64,000 nt of DNA from Anaerolineae bacterium (GCA_020848035.1 JADLAX010000027.1:73528-137527); one strand, 5' to 3'. Positions 16,388-25,557 are shown, counted from the first letter of the stretch. The notes: generated by a model from the sequence alone, not told the origin. Numbers and translations are program-made.

Positions 16388-17470
16388 CTACGGCCCGCTA
16401 AAGGAAGTGACCGGGTCGTAACGGTCAAAATAGTGGTTGGGATCCGAAGTATGGACCCACACCCATAAGTCGTTGGGGGCACCAGCAGACCAGTTGAAGA
16501 TCCATTCCGCATCACGCGGGGGCATATTGACACAGCCGTGGCTGTGTTTGTAGCCAAACCGGTCATGCCAGAAGGCACCGTGCAGAGCGATGTCGTTGTC
16601 AAAATACATCGTATGCGGCACATCTTCGATGAAGTAGTAGTCGATTTTGCCTTCAGCGCCAGACATTTTGGTCTTCAAATGGCGCTCCCACACCTCGAAC
16701 AATCCTTCATGTGTCGGCCACCGGTTTAAGCCGCTGGAAACAAGGCTGGCAAACACCATGCGATCGCCAATGTAGGCGGCCACGCTCTGTTCATACAGGT
16801 CAATTTCTACCCAATATTCGTCGAGGCCAACACCCTCTGGGCGGGGATTCACGTCAATCAGGCTGACGTAGGTCTGACGCATCCAGCGTCCGCCGCCAAT
16901 GTTGTACCAGATCCAGCCATCATCCGCCGTGACGGCCTCGTACACCTCAAAGAAGGTATACCGGGGCAGCTTGACGTTTTCTGGGGCGGGCTCAGCGCCC
17001 GGTTCGTTGCTGTACCAATAATCGACGATCATCCAGCCAAACGGCCGTTCCGGCTGCGACTTAATTTCGACGCCCGTGAAGTCAGACGCGGCTACCACAT
17101 TCAAATCAGACGCCCGGACATACTCGCCATAGTTGATGATGTACCACAGCGTGCCTTCACCCTCCATTGCCCCTTGAATGGTGGCATAGAGGAAGCCGTC
17201 GCCCACGTTGCGCACAATTTCGCTGGCGCTGCTCGGGCCAGAGTATACGTTGATGTTGTCATGCAGTCGGGCATACACTTGCGAAGGCAAAATGCTGTCG
17301 GCAAAGGGCTGGGATTTGGCAAATACCGGCTGGGGCGGCTCGGCGTCACAGACATGGCCAATTTCATCGGATTGGATGAAACATTTGGCGGCAGCGGCCG
17401 TTTCTGGCCAGGCAAACACGGCCGTTAACATCACAAAAAGGGGTAGGCTCCAGCGTAAAAATCGGCTCAT
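16388..17470 (-). CDS. L,D-transpeptidase (YkuD domain), exported
   Basis: A 360-residue protein with a signal peptide (MSRFLRWSLPLFVMLTAVFA..., cleavage near AAAA). Two SH3-like stretches (about 65-130 and 150-235) precede a YkuD domain whose active site is HGAFWHDRFGYKHSHGCVNM with the catalytic Cys in SHGCVN. It would cross-link peptidoglycan stem peptides or attach proteins to them. ATG 17470 gives a normal signal peptide and has AAAGGAG 13 bases upstream. FemX-like genes lie nearby, also in wall metabolism. Confidence 0.9.
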   Translation of the reverse strand: MSRFLRWSLPLFVMLTAVFAWPETAAAAKCFIQSDEIGHVCDAEPPQPVFAKSQPFADSILPSQVYARLHDNINVYSGPSSASEIVRNVGDGFLYATIQGAMEGEGTLWYIINYGEYVRASDLNVVAASDFTGVEIKSQPERPFGWMIVDYWYSNEPGAEPAPENVKLPRYTFFEVYEAVTADDGWIWYNIGGGRWMRQTYVSLIDVNPRPEGVGLDEYWVEIDLYEQSVAAYIGDRMVFASLVSSGLNRWPTHEGLFEVWERHLKTKMSGAEGKIDYYFIEDVPHTMYFDNDIALHGAFWHDRFGYKHSHGCVNMPPRDAEWIFNWSAGAPNDLWVWVHTSDPNHYFDRYDPVTSFSGP

Positions 17471-17656
17471 AGGTCGATCAAAACTCCTTTCAAAAAGCAT
17501 CGTTGGGTTCATTATAAATGAGAAGGGGGGCCAGGCGATACGGCCGTACCATGCTTACCCAACGCCGCCAATAGTATCACGAATCAAAAATGGGACACAA
17601 GTCCGAATGTTTCCCAAGCAAAAAGCTTAAGATTTGTTAAGTTTATGCCCATTGGT

Positions 17657-18355
17657 TTAGGGCGTCACCAGCAAACGGCCGCAGCCGCCGCAGTACACCT
17701 TACGCCCCTCATCCACTTCTTTCACCTTGTTGGCCGAGACGGTGGTACGGCAGCCCAAACACATGTTCACCCGCAGCCCAGCCACGGCCAGACCATGTTT
17801 TTGCTTACGCAGCTGCTCATACTCTTGCATGGAAGCGGCATCAACCACCGCCGCCTTGCTTTGGCGCGACTGCATCAGCTTGTGCAGAGCCAGGGCCAGC
17901 TCGTTTTGATCGGCCTTCAAGTGAGCACTTTGTTTTTCCCACTGGGCAGCGGCGGTAGACAGGGCTTCATCAGCGGCCGTTTTCTCCCGTTGCGCATCTT
18001 CCACCTTTACCAGCACCTCCAGCACTTCGTCTTCTAGCGCTGCCTTACGCCGTGCCAATGCCTCAATCTCGTGCTGTAAGTCCGTCAATTCCTTGGTGTT
18101 GGTCACCTTACCTGAATACAGACGGGTCTCAGAGGTTTTGGCTTTGGCACTAACGCTGCCTACTTCCAACGTCAGGTTCTGGTGTTTGCCCTGCCACTTT
18201 TGCAGCTCGGCCGCGGCCACGGCCGCTCGCTGGCGCACGGCAACCAGCGCCGGAGGTTCCTTCTGCGCCTTAAGCACATCGCCCAGACGCTTCTTTTTGT
18301 CGTCAATTTCGGTATCCAGCTTTTGCAGTTGATACAGTTGATGAACTTGTGTCAT
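17657..18355 (-). CDS. Coiled-coil protein with C-terminal C4 zinc ribbon
   Basis: A 232-residue protein: residues ~5-185 are a long heptad-rich coiled coil (Leu/Glu/Lys/Ala), and the end has CLGCRTTVSANKVKEVDEGRKVYCGGCGRLL, a four-Cys zinc ribbon. This architecture (zf-RING_7 / DUF164-like) is widespread, and some members bind nucleic acid or DNA/RNA-processing partners. The precise role is not established. ATG 18355 is chosen over a longer start five codons upstream. Confidence 0.82.
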   Translation of the reverse strand: MTQVHQLYQLQKLDTEIDDKKKRLGDVLKAQKEPPALVAVRQRAAVAAAELQKWQGKHQNLTLEVGSVSAKAKTSETRLYSGKVTNTKELTDLQHEIEALARRKAALEDEVLEVLVKVEDAQREKTAADEALSTAAAQWEKQSAHLKADQNELALALHKLMQSRQSKAAVVDAASMQEYEQLRKQKHGLAVAGLRVNMCLGCRTTVSANKVKEVDEGRKVYCGGCGRLLVTP

Positions 18356-18439
18356 GATTGCACCCGGCACCTTGGCAGTGTTTTGAAAAATTCGTGTTTA
18401 AAATTCCAAAAGCGTGTTTTGATTGTAACATAAAGCCCC

Positions 18440-18480
18440 TTGCCAGCCATCTGCCAAGATTACGGTATAATCGGCCCCTA
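18440..18480 (+). promoter_or_regulatory. Promoter with -10 immediately before femX1 start (leaderless candidate)
   Basis: TATAAT at 18466-18471 ends nine bases before the ATG at 18480, and TTGCCA lies about 20 bases further up. Transcription would then begin essentially at the ATG. No ribosome-binding site is present. Confidence 0.55.
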
Positions 18481-19541
18481 TGTTGGACAAAATTCTTGAA
18501 ATTGGCGAACGGCCGTACAGCGCAGACGACGCCGAGTGGGATGCCTTTGTGGCCAACCACCCGCACGGCTCCATTTTGCAAACCACCAACTGGGCCAGGC
18601 TGAAAAACCGCTTTGGCTGGACCTCACACCGCGTCTGGATGCGCCAGGAGGGCCAGCTGGTGGCCGGGGCACAGGTGCTGTTCCGTTCGGCCGCCGCCGG
18701 GCTGGTCAAGATGGCCTACGTGCCGCATGGCCCGCTGGTGAACTGGGATGACGACGAGCAGGTGACTATTCTGCTTAACCAGATCGACCAGGCCGTTTAC
18801 GAAAAGGGTGCCAGCATTTTGAAAATTGAGCCGCTGCTGTGGCAAAACGAGATGACTGCGACCCAGTGGCAGGCCATCTGCCAGCGCCACAATTTGCTGC
18901 CAGACAGCGACACCATCCAGCCGCCCAATACGGTGATGGTTGATTTACGGCCGTCCCCCGACGACATCCTGGCCCAAATGAAGCAAAAAACCCGCTACAA
19001 CATCCGGCTGGCCGCCAAAAAGGATGTGACGGTGCGGCAGGGCAGCCTGAAAGATATTCCCGCCTTCAACAAGCTCATGCGCCAGACCGGTGAGCGGGAC
19101 CAGTTTGGCGTGCACACCCCCATGTACTACCACGCCGCCTTCGAAATTTTTCAACCGATGGGCCAGGTGGCGCTTTTTTTGGCGGAGTTTGAGGAACGGC
19201 CGTTAGCCGGGGTGATGGTGTTTGCCTTGGGCGGAACGGCCGCTTACCTCTACGGCGCATCCAGCGACGAAGAACGCCAGCGTATGCCCACCTACGCCGT
19301 GCAGTGGGCCGCCATGGAGTGGGCCAAAGCCCGCGGCTGCCAGCGCTACGATCTCTGGGGCATCCCCGACGCCCCCGAAGAGGAGCTGGAAAACAACTTC
19401 ACCGACCGGCACGACGGCCTGTGGGGCGTCTACCGCTTCAAACGCGGCTTTGGCGGCCAGATCCAGCGCACCGTCGGCGCGGCCGATCGCGTTTACAACA
19501 AACTCGTTTATAAACTTTACCAATGGCGCAGGGGACGGTAG
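18480..19541 (+). CDS. FemX-like peptidoglycan aminoacyltransferase (copy 1)
   Basis: A 353-residue protein with two GNAT-like halves characteristic of Fem ligases. Landmarks: NHPHGSILQTTNWARLKNRFGW, MAYVPHGPLVNWDD, ILAQMKQKTRYNIRLAAKK near residues 160-180, and AYLYGASSDEERQRMPTYAVQWAAMEWAKARGCQRYDLWGIPD near 255-300. Such enzymes add amino acids from aminoacyl-tRNA to the peptidoglycan stem. It is followed at 19647 by a clear paralogue. The ATG follows the -10 box directly and there is no ribosome-binding site. Confidence 0.87.
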   Translation: MLDKILEIGERPYSADDAEWDAFVANHPHGSILQTTNWARLKNRFGWTSHRVWMRQEGQLVAGAQVLFRSAAAGLVKMAYVPHGPLVNWDDDEQVTILLNQIDQAVYEKGASILKIEPLLWQNEMTATQWQAICQRHNLLPDSDTIQPPNTVMVDLRPSPDDILAQMKQKTRYNIRLAAKKDVTVRQGSLKDIPAFNKLMRQTGERDQFGVHTPMYYHAAFEIFQPMGQVALFLAEFEERPLAGVMVFALGGTAAYLYGASSDEERQRMPTYAVQWAAMEWAKARGCQRYDLWGIPDAPEEELENNFTDRHDGLWGVYRFKRGFGGQIQRTVGAADRVYNKLVYKLYQWRRGR

Positions 19542-19550
19542 GGAGTAAGC

Positions 19551-19616
19551 AGTGAAAAGTAAAAAGTGATAAGTGAAAAGAGTTCACTTTTTACTTTTCA
19601 CTTATCACTTTTCACT
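19551..19616. repeat. AGTGAAA heptamer-repeat hairpin between the two femX genes
   Basis: Left arm AGTGAAA-AGTAAAA-AGTGATA-AGTGAAA, then AGAGTT, then the complementary CACTTTT/TACTTTT/CACTTAT units: a long, nearly perfect stem on a 7-base period. Confidence 0.9.
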
Positions 19617-19646
19617 CGCACCAAACCCAATCCTGGCAATCAAAGT

Positions 19647-20750
19647 ATGATTCAACAACCAGAACCCACCTACCGGGCTTCTACGTTTAAGCTGGAAAAA
19701 TCGAAAACGACGTTTGCCCAGGCGCTGGCAGGGCTGCCCTACGCCCATGCGCTGCAAAGCTGGGCCTGGGCCGAGCAAAAGTCGCGCTGGGGCTGGACGC
19801 CTATCCCGCTGACCCTCACCATCGGCGAGAGCAGCTGGGAACCGCTGGCCGCAGCGATGGTGCTCAAGCGGAAGCTGCCGCGTACGCCGTTTTGCATTTT
19901 GTACGTGCCCAAAGGGCCAGCGCTGGACTACAAAGATGGCGCACTGCGCCGGGTGGTGCTGGCCGAGCTGGAAAATATTGCCCGGCGAGAGCGGGCCATT
20001 TTTATCAAGATTGATCCCGAGGTGGTGAAAAGTTGGGGCGATGAGGGGGAACGGCCGTCTCCCCTCGGCACCAAGTTCACGCAAGAGCTCAAAGACCGGG
20101 GCTGGCGCTTCTCCAACGAGCAAATCCAGTTTCGCCACACCGTCGAGCTGGACCTGACCCAATCGGAAGAAAATCTTTTGGCGGCAATGAAGTCCAAAAC
20201 ACGCTACAACATCCGCCTCGCCGAGCGCAAAGGCATTGTCATTCGCTCCGGCACCGAGGCAGACTTCCCGGTGATGGCCGAGATGTATGCCGCAACGGCC
20301 GTACGCGATGGCTTCGGCATTCGTCCCACGGCTTATTACCTGGACGCCTGGCACAGTTTTCACCAGGCCAAAATGGGCCATTTACTCATTGCTGAATTTG
20401 AGGGCGATCCGGTAGCGGCCGTTTATCTGGTGCGGTTTGGTCAGCGCGTCATTTACATGTACGGCGCGTCTACCGACAAAGAACGGCCGCGTATGCCCAA
20501 CCACCTGCTGCAATGGGAAGCCATTCGCTGGGCCAAAGCCCAGGGCTGCACCGTCTACGACTTCTGGGGTGCGCCCGACGACTTTGTCGAGAGTGACCGA
20601 CTGTGGGGGGTGTGGCGCTTCAAGGAAGGCTTTAGCGGCCAGGTGGTGCGGCACATCGGCGCGTGGGACTTTCCGGTACGGCCGTTGCTCTACCAGCTCT
20701 ACACCGTCATCTTGCCCAAATATCTCAACTACCTGCGCCGCAGAAAATAA
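19647..20750 (+). CDS. FemX-like peptidoglycan aminoacyltransferase (copy 2)
   Basis: A 367-residue paralogue of the preceding gene: LLAAMKSKTRYNIRLAERKGI, YMYGASTDKERPRMPNHLLQWEAIRWAKAQGCTVYDFWGAPD and a shared C-terminal end (WGVWRFKEGFSGQVVRHIGAWD). Fem enzymes often occur as successive pairs, each adding a different bridge residue. ATG 19647 starts just after the heptamer hairpin; the in-frame ATG at 19566 lies inside that repeat and would add a repeat-derived N-terminus. There is no clear ribosome-binding site. Confidence 0.87.
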   Translation: MIQQPEPTYRASTFKLEKSKTTFAQALAGLPYAHALQSWAWAEQKSRWGWTPIPLTLTIGESSWEPLAAAMVLKRKLPRTPFCILYVPKGPALDYKDGALRRVVLAELENIARRERAIFIKIDPEVVKSWGDEGERPSPLGTKFTQELKDRGWRFSNEQIQFRHTVELDLTQSEENLLAAMKSKTRYNIRLAERKGIVIRSGTEADFPVMAEMYAATAVRDGFGIRPTAYYLDAWHSFHQAKMGHLLIAEFEGDPVAAVYLVRFGQRVIYMYGASTDKERPRMPNHLLQWEAIRWAKAQGCTVYDFWGAPDDFVESDRLWGVWRFKEGFSGQVVRHIGAWDFPVRPLLYQLYTVILPKYLNYLRRRK

Positions 20751-20778
20751 GTTGGGTCTTGGAGATTCCGTGGGCGGT

Positions 20779-20824
20779 GGCGTAAAACGTGATGCCTCTC
20801 TCATCACGTTTCACGTTTCACGCC
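20779..20824. repeat. ACGTTTC heptamer-repeat hairpin
   Basis: GGCGTAAAACGTGATG pairs with CATCACGTTTCACG...; the right arm contains two tandem ACGTTTC units. A related copy is at 34983. Confidence 0.8.
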
Positions 20825-20887
20825 GCGCTAATCCCCGAGTCCCCAAAAAGCCAACAAGTTTAAACTTACTACAGGAGACCCCAAACC

Positions 20888-21967
20888 ATGACCCGAACCA
20901 TTGTCCTTCTGGAAGGTGACCAGACCGGCCAGGAACTGCTGGAAGAAGCCGTGCGCGTCCTCGAACCCGGCAACATTCGCTTCGATTTAGAATTTATCCG
21001 CTTCGATTTGAGCCTGGAAAACCGCCGCGCCACCAAAAACAAAGTGGTCTACGAAGCTGGCAAAGCCATCCGCAAACACCGCCTGGCGCTCAAAGCCGCC
21101 ACCGTCACCCCCGAGCAAAAAGGGGACGTGGGCAGCCCCAACCGCATCCTGCGTGAAGAAATGGACGCGGAAGTGATTCTGCGCACCGGGCGGCGCATCC
21201 CCGGCGTACGGCCGATTGCTGGCGTCTATGCCCCTATCAGCGTCGTGCGCATGGCCCGCGACGATGCCTACGGGGCCAAAGAGTGGCGCGAAGGCGAAGA
21301 AGGCTCACCCGACGAAATCTCTTACCGCACCGAAAAGATCACCCGCCGCGTTTGCCGCGCCGTGGCCGAATACGCCTTTTTACACGCGCGTACCACCGGG
21401 GCCAAGGTGTTTGGCGGCCCCAAATTCACCGTCAGCCCGGTGTACGAGGGTATGTTCAAGGAAGAGATGGACGCCACCGCCAAAAAGTACCCCAGCGTGC
21501 GCTACGAGCCACAGCTCATCGACGCCACCTTTGCCCTGCTGCTGGCCACCACCGGCGAGCCGCTGGTCATCCCCAGCCTGAACCGCGACGGCGATTTGCT
21601 GTCTGACATGGTGCTGCAAATGTTTGGCTCTATCGCTGGCTCTGAGTCGATGGTGATTTCGGTGGATGGCAAGGGGGAGGTAGACTGCGTGATGGCCGAA
21701 GCGCCGCACGGCACGGCCCCCACGCTGCAAGGGCTCAATCGGGCCAACCCCATGGCCATGATCCTGGCCGCCGCCGGGCTGCTCTCCTACATGAAGGAGC
21801 CAGAGGCCAAGCGGGCCAGTCGGGCCATCTACGAATCCACCCTGGAAACGGTGTACGACGGCACCAAAACGGCCGATATTGGCGGCACGGCCAACACGGA
21901 TGAGTTTACCAATGAAGTGATTCGTCGGGTGAAGGCCAAGCTGGAAGTGTGGTCGGCCTTGTCGTAA
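20888..21967 (+). CDS. Isocitrate/isopropylmalate-type dehydrogenase
   Basis: A 359-residue beta-decarboxylating dehydrogenase. Visible elements: N-terminal VLLEGDQTGQELLEEA, the substrate loop GSPNRILREEMDAEVILRTG, the Asp-containing metal-binding strand PSLNRDGDLLSDMVLQMFGSIAGSESMVIS, and the nucleotide loop APHGTAPTLQGLNRANPMAMILAA. The HGTAP loop and its following sequence bind NAD(P). These features do not separate isocitrate from isopropylmalate or related substrates. AGGAGA precedes the ATG. A palindromic hairpin follows the stop. Confidence 0.82.
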   Translation: MTRTIVLLEGDQTGQELLEEAVRVLEPGNIRFDLEFIRFDLSLENRRATKNKVVYEAGKAIRKHRLALKAATVTPEQKGDVGSPNRILREEMDAEVILRTGRRIPGVRPIAGVYAPISVVRMARDDAYGAKEWREGEEGSPDEISYRTEKITRRVCRAVAEYAFLHARTTGAKVFGGPKFTVSPVYEGMFKEEMDATAKKYPSVRYEPQLIDATFALLLATTGEPLVIPSLNRDGDLLSDMVLQMFGSIAGSESMVISVDGKGEVDCVMAEAPHGTAPTLQGLNRANPMAMILAAAGLLSYMKEPEAKRASRAIYESTLETVYDGTKTADIGGTANTDEFTNEVIRRVKAKLEVWSALS

Positions 21968-21983
21968 GAAAGCTGGAATTTCC

Positions 21984-22007
21984 CCGGAAACTGTTAACAG
22001 TTTCCGG
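21984..22007. terminator. Perfect 24-bp palindrome between convergent genes
   Basis: CCGGAAACTGTT/AACAGTTTCCGG, placed between the dehydrogenase (plus) and the receiver gene (minus). Neither side has a good T-tract, so it is a terminator only by position; a protein-binding palindrome is the alternative. Confidence 0.55.
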
Positions 22008-22016
22008 AGAAATACG

Positions 22017-22421
22017 CTACGCCGTTACTTTTTTTTTAGAGACCAGCACGCCCGCCTCGCCCAGAACTTCGTTAATGTTGCGCGTCAGCTCGTCGAGGCC
22101 GGTGGGTTTGACCAGGTAGCGGTTGGCTCCCGCCTTCAGCCCCTCTTGAATGGCTTCCTGGTGTGCCTTACCGCTGAGCATGATGATGGGCAGAGCGGCC
22201 GTTTCTTCGGTATCACGCAGCTGACGACACAACGTTAAGCCGTCCATGCGCGGCATCATCACATCCAAAATCAAAATGTCGGGTTGGTATTGGGGGATTT
22301 TTTCCAGGGCATCCAGGCCATCTTGGGCCATAAACGATTGATACCCCATCATCGTCAGCATCGTCGATAGCAGCTGTCGGATTTCAAATTCATCGTCCAC
22401 AACCAGGACTGAGCAACTCAT
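22017..22421 (-). CDS. Receiver-only response regulator
   Basis: A 134-residue CheY-like protein: acidic pair in LVVDDE, phosphoacceptor Asp in PDILILDVMMPRMDG, conserved Thr/Ser in PIIMLSGKA, and Lys in RYLVKP. There is no output domain. Single-domain receivers act on motors, kinases or as phosphorelay links; no kinase is in this window. The ATG has GGAG six bases upstream. Confidence 0.9.
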   Translation of the reverse strand: MSCSVLVVDDEFEIRQLLSTMLTMMGYQSFMAQDGLDALEKIPQYQPDILILDVMMPRMDGLTLCRQLRDTEETAALPIIMLSGKAHQEAIQEGLKAGANRYLVKPTGLDELTRNINEVLGEAGVLVSKKKVTA

Positions 22422-22436
22422 CTTCGGCCTCTCCAC

Positions 22437-22795
22437 AGTTAGAATGAAGACCCCAGAAACTGCTCGGGGAGTTTGTTGAATTGGGATTTTGCCAGTTGGG
22501 AACTACTCTGGACAGAGTCTGACTAACCTTATTCAATAGGACTTACGGCCTATATTAAGAATGTGAACCGGGCAACCTGAAAGGCTGCGACATACTCTAA
22601 AGGAATGACGCTGGGGTTTCATAGGGTATCGGTAATGGTAGGGGCTGGCCTCGTGCCTGCCCAGGCAAGGGCGACCACAAGGGTCGCCCCTACGACAAAG
22701 GTCGAAAGGATTAAGAAAGACGGCCGTTCCCAGGTAAAATAGCCCCTTCACGCTGTATATTCTGTGTAATCTACGCAATCTGTGGACAAAAAATT
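22437..22795. other. 359-base non-coding region before chorismate synthase
   Basis: No convincing gene. It contains one GC-rich TAGGGGC...GCCCCTA palindromic unit at 22639-22694 (internal GGGCGACCACAAGGGTCGCCC stem), one ACGGCCGT near 22719 and AT-rich DNA just before the aroC start. Confidence 0.6.
22639..22694. repeat. GC-rich palindromic repeat, TAGGGGC...GCCCCTA
   Basis: Terminal TAGGGGC and GCCCCTA bracket an internal CCTGCCCAGGCA and a GGGCGACC/GGTCGCCC stem. It belongs with, but is shorter than, the larger elements at 41371, 51187 and 52228. Confidence 0.7.
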
Positions 22796-24040
22796 ATGGA
22801 AATTCTAGGCGGTCCCCTTTTTAGCGTGGCCGGTGCGGGCGAATCGCACGGCCCTGGCATAACGACGATTGTGTTTGGCTGCCCGCCCGGGCTGTTTGTG
22901 CGCCGCGAGCAAATTCAGGCTTACCTGGACCGGCGGCGACCGGGCAGCAACCGGCACGGCACGCCGCGCAACGAGAAAGACAAGGTGCTGCTCCTGGCCG
23001 GGCTTTACCAGGACGACCACGACGCGCTCACCGCCGGGCCAGCCATCACCGCTGAGGTGGATGGCTTCACCTTTGCCACCACGGCATACGAAGCTGGCTA
23101 CACGACAGGCGAGCCGATCAGCGCCCTGGTGCTGTCTGCGGCCACCAAATCGGGCCACTACGATCAGTTTGTCGGGCCGACCGGTGCGGTGCGCCCCGGT
23201 CACACCGACCTGGTGAAGTACCACAAAACACGGGGGCATGTGGATGTGCGCGGCGGCGGCCGTTCCAGCTACCGCAGCACCATTTCGGACGTCATCGGCG
23301 GTTCGATTGCCCGCATCTTCCTGCAGGAAACGTTTGGCACGGTGTTTCTCTCGTCCATCAGCCAGGTTGGGCCGCTCAAGGCGCAGCACAGCTTGAGTGA
23401 GCACTTTGGGCAGTTGTTGAAAGACGGCCGTTCCCTCACCACCGACCATATCGAGCAGGTCCAACAGCAGCTCACCAGCGCCGAAATCCACAGCCTGGAC
23501 GCCGATTTTGCCGCCGCAGCAGGTGAGCTGATCAAACAAACGCGTATCGACGGTGATTCGATTGGCGCGGCAGTGGAGGTGGTGGCGGTCAACGTGCCCG
23601 CCCTGGCGGGCGACCCGCTCTACCACAGCCTCAAGCTGCGGCTGATGGGCAGCCTGGGCGGGCTGCACGCCGTTCAATCATGCGAAATCGGTGACGGCTT
23701 TGCCGTGGTTACCCGGCGCGGCAGCCAAAACAACGACCCCATCCGGCGCGGCGGCTACCAGGCCAACTCGCACGGCGGGCTGATTGGCGGCGTCACGACG
23801 GGCATGCCGCTGGTGTGTCGCGTGGGGTTTAAACCCACCTCAACTATCGTCAAACCACAGCAGTCGGTGCAGAAAAACCTGGCAGAGATCGATTTTCTGC
23901 TGGACAAGGGGCGGCACGACCCCTGTGTGGGAGTGCGGGCGGGCGTTACGCTGGAATCACGCATGGCCATCGAGCTGATGAACGCCGTCCTCATGCACCA
24001 AGCCCGCGCCATCGACCCAGAACAGTTCAAGTTGTTCTGA
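22796..24040 (+). CDS. aroC: Chorismate synthase
   Basis: A 414-residue protein with the chorismate synthase signatures: AGESHGPG near the start, RPGHTDLVKYHKT (~125), RGGGRSSYRSTI (~150), and the C-terminal SHGGLIGGVTTG and KGRHDPCVGVRAGV. It uses reduced FMN to form chorismate from EPSP, the last shikimate-pathway step. Length is at the upper end for the family. No ribosome-binding site stands out. The gene is alone; no other shikimate gene lies in this window. Confidence 0.95.
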   Translation: MEILGGPLFSVAGAGESHGPGITTIVFGCPPGLFVRREQIQAYLDRRRPGSNRHGTPRNEKDKVLLLAGLYQDDHDALTAGPAITAEVDGFTFATTAYEAGYTTGEPISALVLSAATKSGHYDQFVGPTGAVRPGHTDLVKYHKTRGHVDVRGGGRSSYRSTISDVIGGSIARIFLQETFGTVFLSSISQVGPLKAQHSLSEHFGQLLKDGRSLTTDHIEQVQQQLTSAEIHSLDADFAAAAGELIKQTRIDGDSIGAAVEVVAVNVPALAGDPLYHSLKLRLMGSLGGLHAVQSCEIGDGFAVVTRRGSQNNDPIRRGGYQANSHGGLIGGVTTGMPLVCRVGFKPTSTIVKPQQSVQKNLAEIDFLLDKGRHDPCVGVRAGVTLESRMAIELMNAVLMHQARAIDPEQFKLF

Positions 24041-24084
24041 TTTTTATCAACAGATACGCAGATAAAATCTTTTTAGCTGTACAG

Positions 24085-24156
24085 GTCTCGTTCCACGCTC
24101 TGCGTGGAATGCTGTTAGCGACGCTCCGCGTCGCACGGGACGCGGAGCGTCCTGGT
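24085..24156. repeat. Double palindromic repeat (TTCCACGC and GACGCTCC stems)
   Basis: TTCCACGCTCTGCGTGGAA is one hairpin; GCGACGCTCCGCGTCGC and GACGCGGAGCGTC form another. This type of intergenic palindrome is seen in many unrelated bacteria (recollection, not searched). Confidence 0.75.
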
Positions 24157-24234
24157 CGGCAATACGCCCTCGTGCAGGAAGCCGATTAGACGGTTACGAA
24201 ATGGGAACGCGATAGGAAACCGCGGCTGCAAAAT

Positions 24235-25209
24235 CTAGAGCCAGAGGTCGCGCAGCAGTTGGACCTGTTTGCGCTGCTGGAACGGGCCGCCGCCTTCGTG
24301 GTTGTTGTAGCTGTAGACGGCCATTTGTTTGGGACCAGCATAGTGGTTGTAGGCAGCGTACACCGTGCTGGGCGGGCAAATATCGTCCATCAACCCCACC
24401 GAGAAGAGCGCCTGGGCTTTGGCCCGCGCCGCAAAATTGACCCCATCGAAGTAGGACAGCGTGTGGAAAACGGTTTCTACCTGGTCGCGATGGCCCACGC
24501 AGTAGCGAGTAATTTCGCCGTAGGGATCGGTGGCCACAATTTCGGTGGCGCGGCGGTAGTGGCAGAGGAAGGGCACATCGGGCATGGCTACGGCAACGGC
24601 CGTATCCAACCCCGCCGCCGCCAAAGTAATCCCCCCACCCTGGCTGCCCCCGGTAATGACCAGGCGCGATGCATCCACCGCCTCGTGCTGGCGCGCCACC
24701 TCTAACGCACGCACCGCATCGGTAAACACGCGGCGGTAGTAATAAGTGTGCGGATCCAGAATGCCCTGGGTCATAAAGCCGGGCACGTGTGAGCCAGTGC
24801 CCTGCGGGGCCAGATCCACCGTTTCACCCGGGCTGTAAGGTGCCCAGCCCTGGCCGCGCGTATCCATGACCAGGCAGGCCAAGCCCAGGCTGGGCCAGCC
24901 AAGCCAGTTCATCAAAAAGCCCCGACCGCCGCTGTAGCCCTGGTAATGCACCACACACGGCAGCGGCCCGGAGCGGTGGCGCGGCAGCAAAAACCACCCT
25001 TTCACCGGCTGGCCGCCAAACCCGGCAAAGGTCACATCGTAGGTGTCGATGGTTTGCAGCCCTTCGTCTACCGGTTCAAAGCGGGCGTTGAGGGGAAATA
25101 CGGCCGTTTCGGCCAATGTCTGCTGCCAGAAAGTGTCAAAATCATCCGGTTCCTGGCGTGGTGGCAAATAGTTTTGCAGTTCGCTGAGGGGCAGGTCAAA
25201 AAAGGGCAT
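24235..25209 (-). CDS. Acetyl xylan esterase / cephalosporin-C deacetylase family
   Basis: A 324-residue alpha/beta hydrolase of the AXE1 family. Catalytic elements: nucleophile Ser in ITGGSQGGG (~residue 180), Asp in FSVGLMDDICPP (~270) and His in YNNHEGGG (~305); the RGQG...SH segment is typical of the family. It deacetylates sugar or antibiotic esters in characterised members. No signal peptide is seen, so it is probably cytoplasmic. GGAGAAACCAG lies before the ATG. Confidence 0.9.
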   Translation of the reverse strand: MPFFDLPLSELQNYLPPRQEPDDFDTFWQQTLAETAVFPLNARFEPVDEGLQTIDTYDVTFAGFGGQPVKGWFLLPRHRSGPLPCVVHYQGYSGGRGFLMNWLGWPSLGLACLVMDTRGQGWAPYSPGETVDLAPQGTGSHVPGFMTQGILDPHTYYYRRVFTDAVRALEVARQHEAVDASRLVITGGSQGGGITLAAAGLDTAVAVAMPDVPFLCHYRRATEIVATDPYGEITRYCVGHRDQVETVFHTLSYFDGVNFAARAKAQALFSVGLMDDICPPSTVYAAYNHYAGPKQMAVYSYNNHEGGGPFQQRKQVQLLRDLWL

Positions 25210-25293
25210 CTGGTTTCTCCATTGGGTTGGTTTTGGGCGCGATGGCCGAAACGGCCGTCGCCAGCCGCAATTTTAGCAGAGGGACGTGGGAGA

Positions 25294-25331
25294 GGTGAAA
25301 AGTCAAAAGTGAAAAGTTAAAAGTGGAAAGT
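25294..25331. repeat. AAAAGTG-type tandem repeat
   Basis: Several imperfect GTGAAAA/GTCAAAA/GTTAAAA units without a complementary arm. It is the same word family as the hairpins at 19551 and 49443. Confidence 0.7.
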
Positions 25332-25472
25332 CCCACGCACGCGCCCACTGGTAAACTCGCCCCACTGGAACACTTCTAGAAAAGCGGTCATTCTATAAAT
25401 AACGCCCGGTACATTTTCTGCCTGTAACCTGGTTATCGTAAATTCGTAGCCTTTGGCTGCACGCCCCAGGCG

Positions 25473-25487
25473 AAAATCGGGTACAAT
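25473..25487 (+). promoter_or_regulatory. Probable promoter of the sigma factor gene
   Basis: The 15-mer AAAATCGGGTACAAT (ending in a TACAAT -10-like hexamer at 25482-25487) lies about 70 bases upstream of the sigma gene. Exactly the same 15-mer precedes the NDH-2 gene at 60727-60741, with GCACGCC upstream in both. Confidence 0.5.
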
Positions 25488-25557
25488 GACGGATACAACG
25501 CACCTGCAACCCACCTACAAATTACTATAGACGCTTCAACAACCACCACATAATCCT

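Noticed and set aside
19566..19646. An N-terminal extension of the second FemX gene
   Set aside because: It would be encoded by the AGTGAAA heptamer hairpin and has no family similarity.
22533..22778. An 81-residue frame on the minus strand in the gap before aroC
   Set aside because: It runs through a palindromic repeat, has no domain, and lacks a ribosome-binding site.
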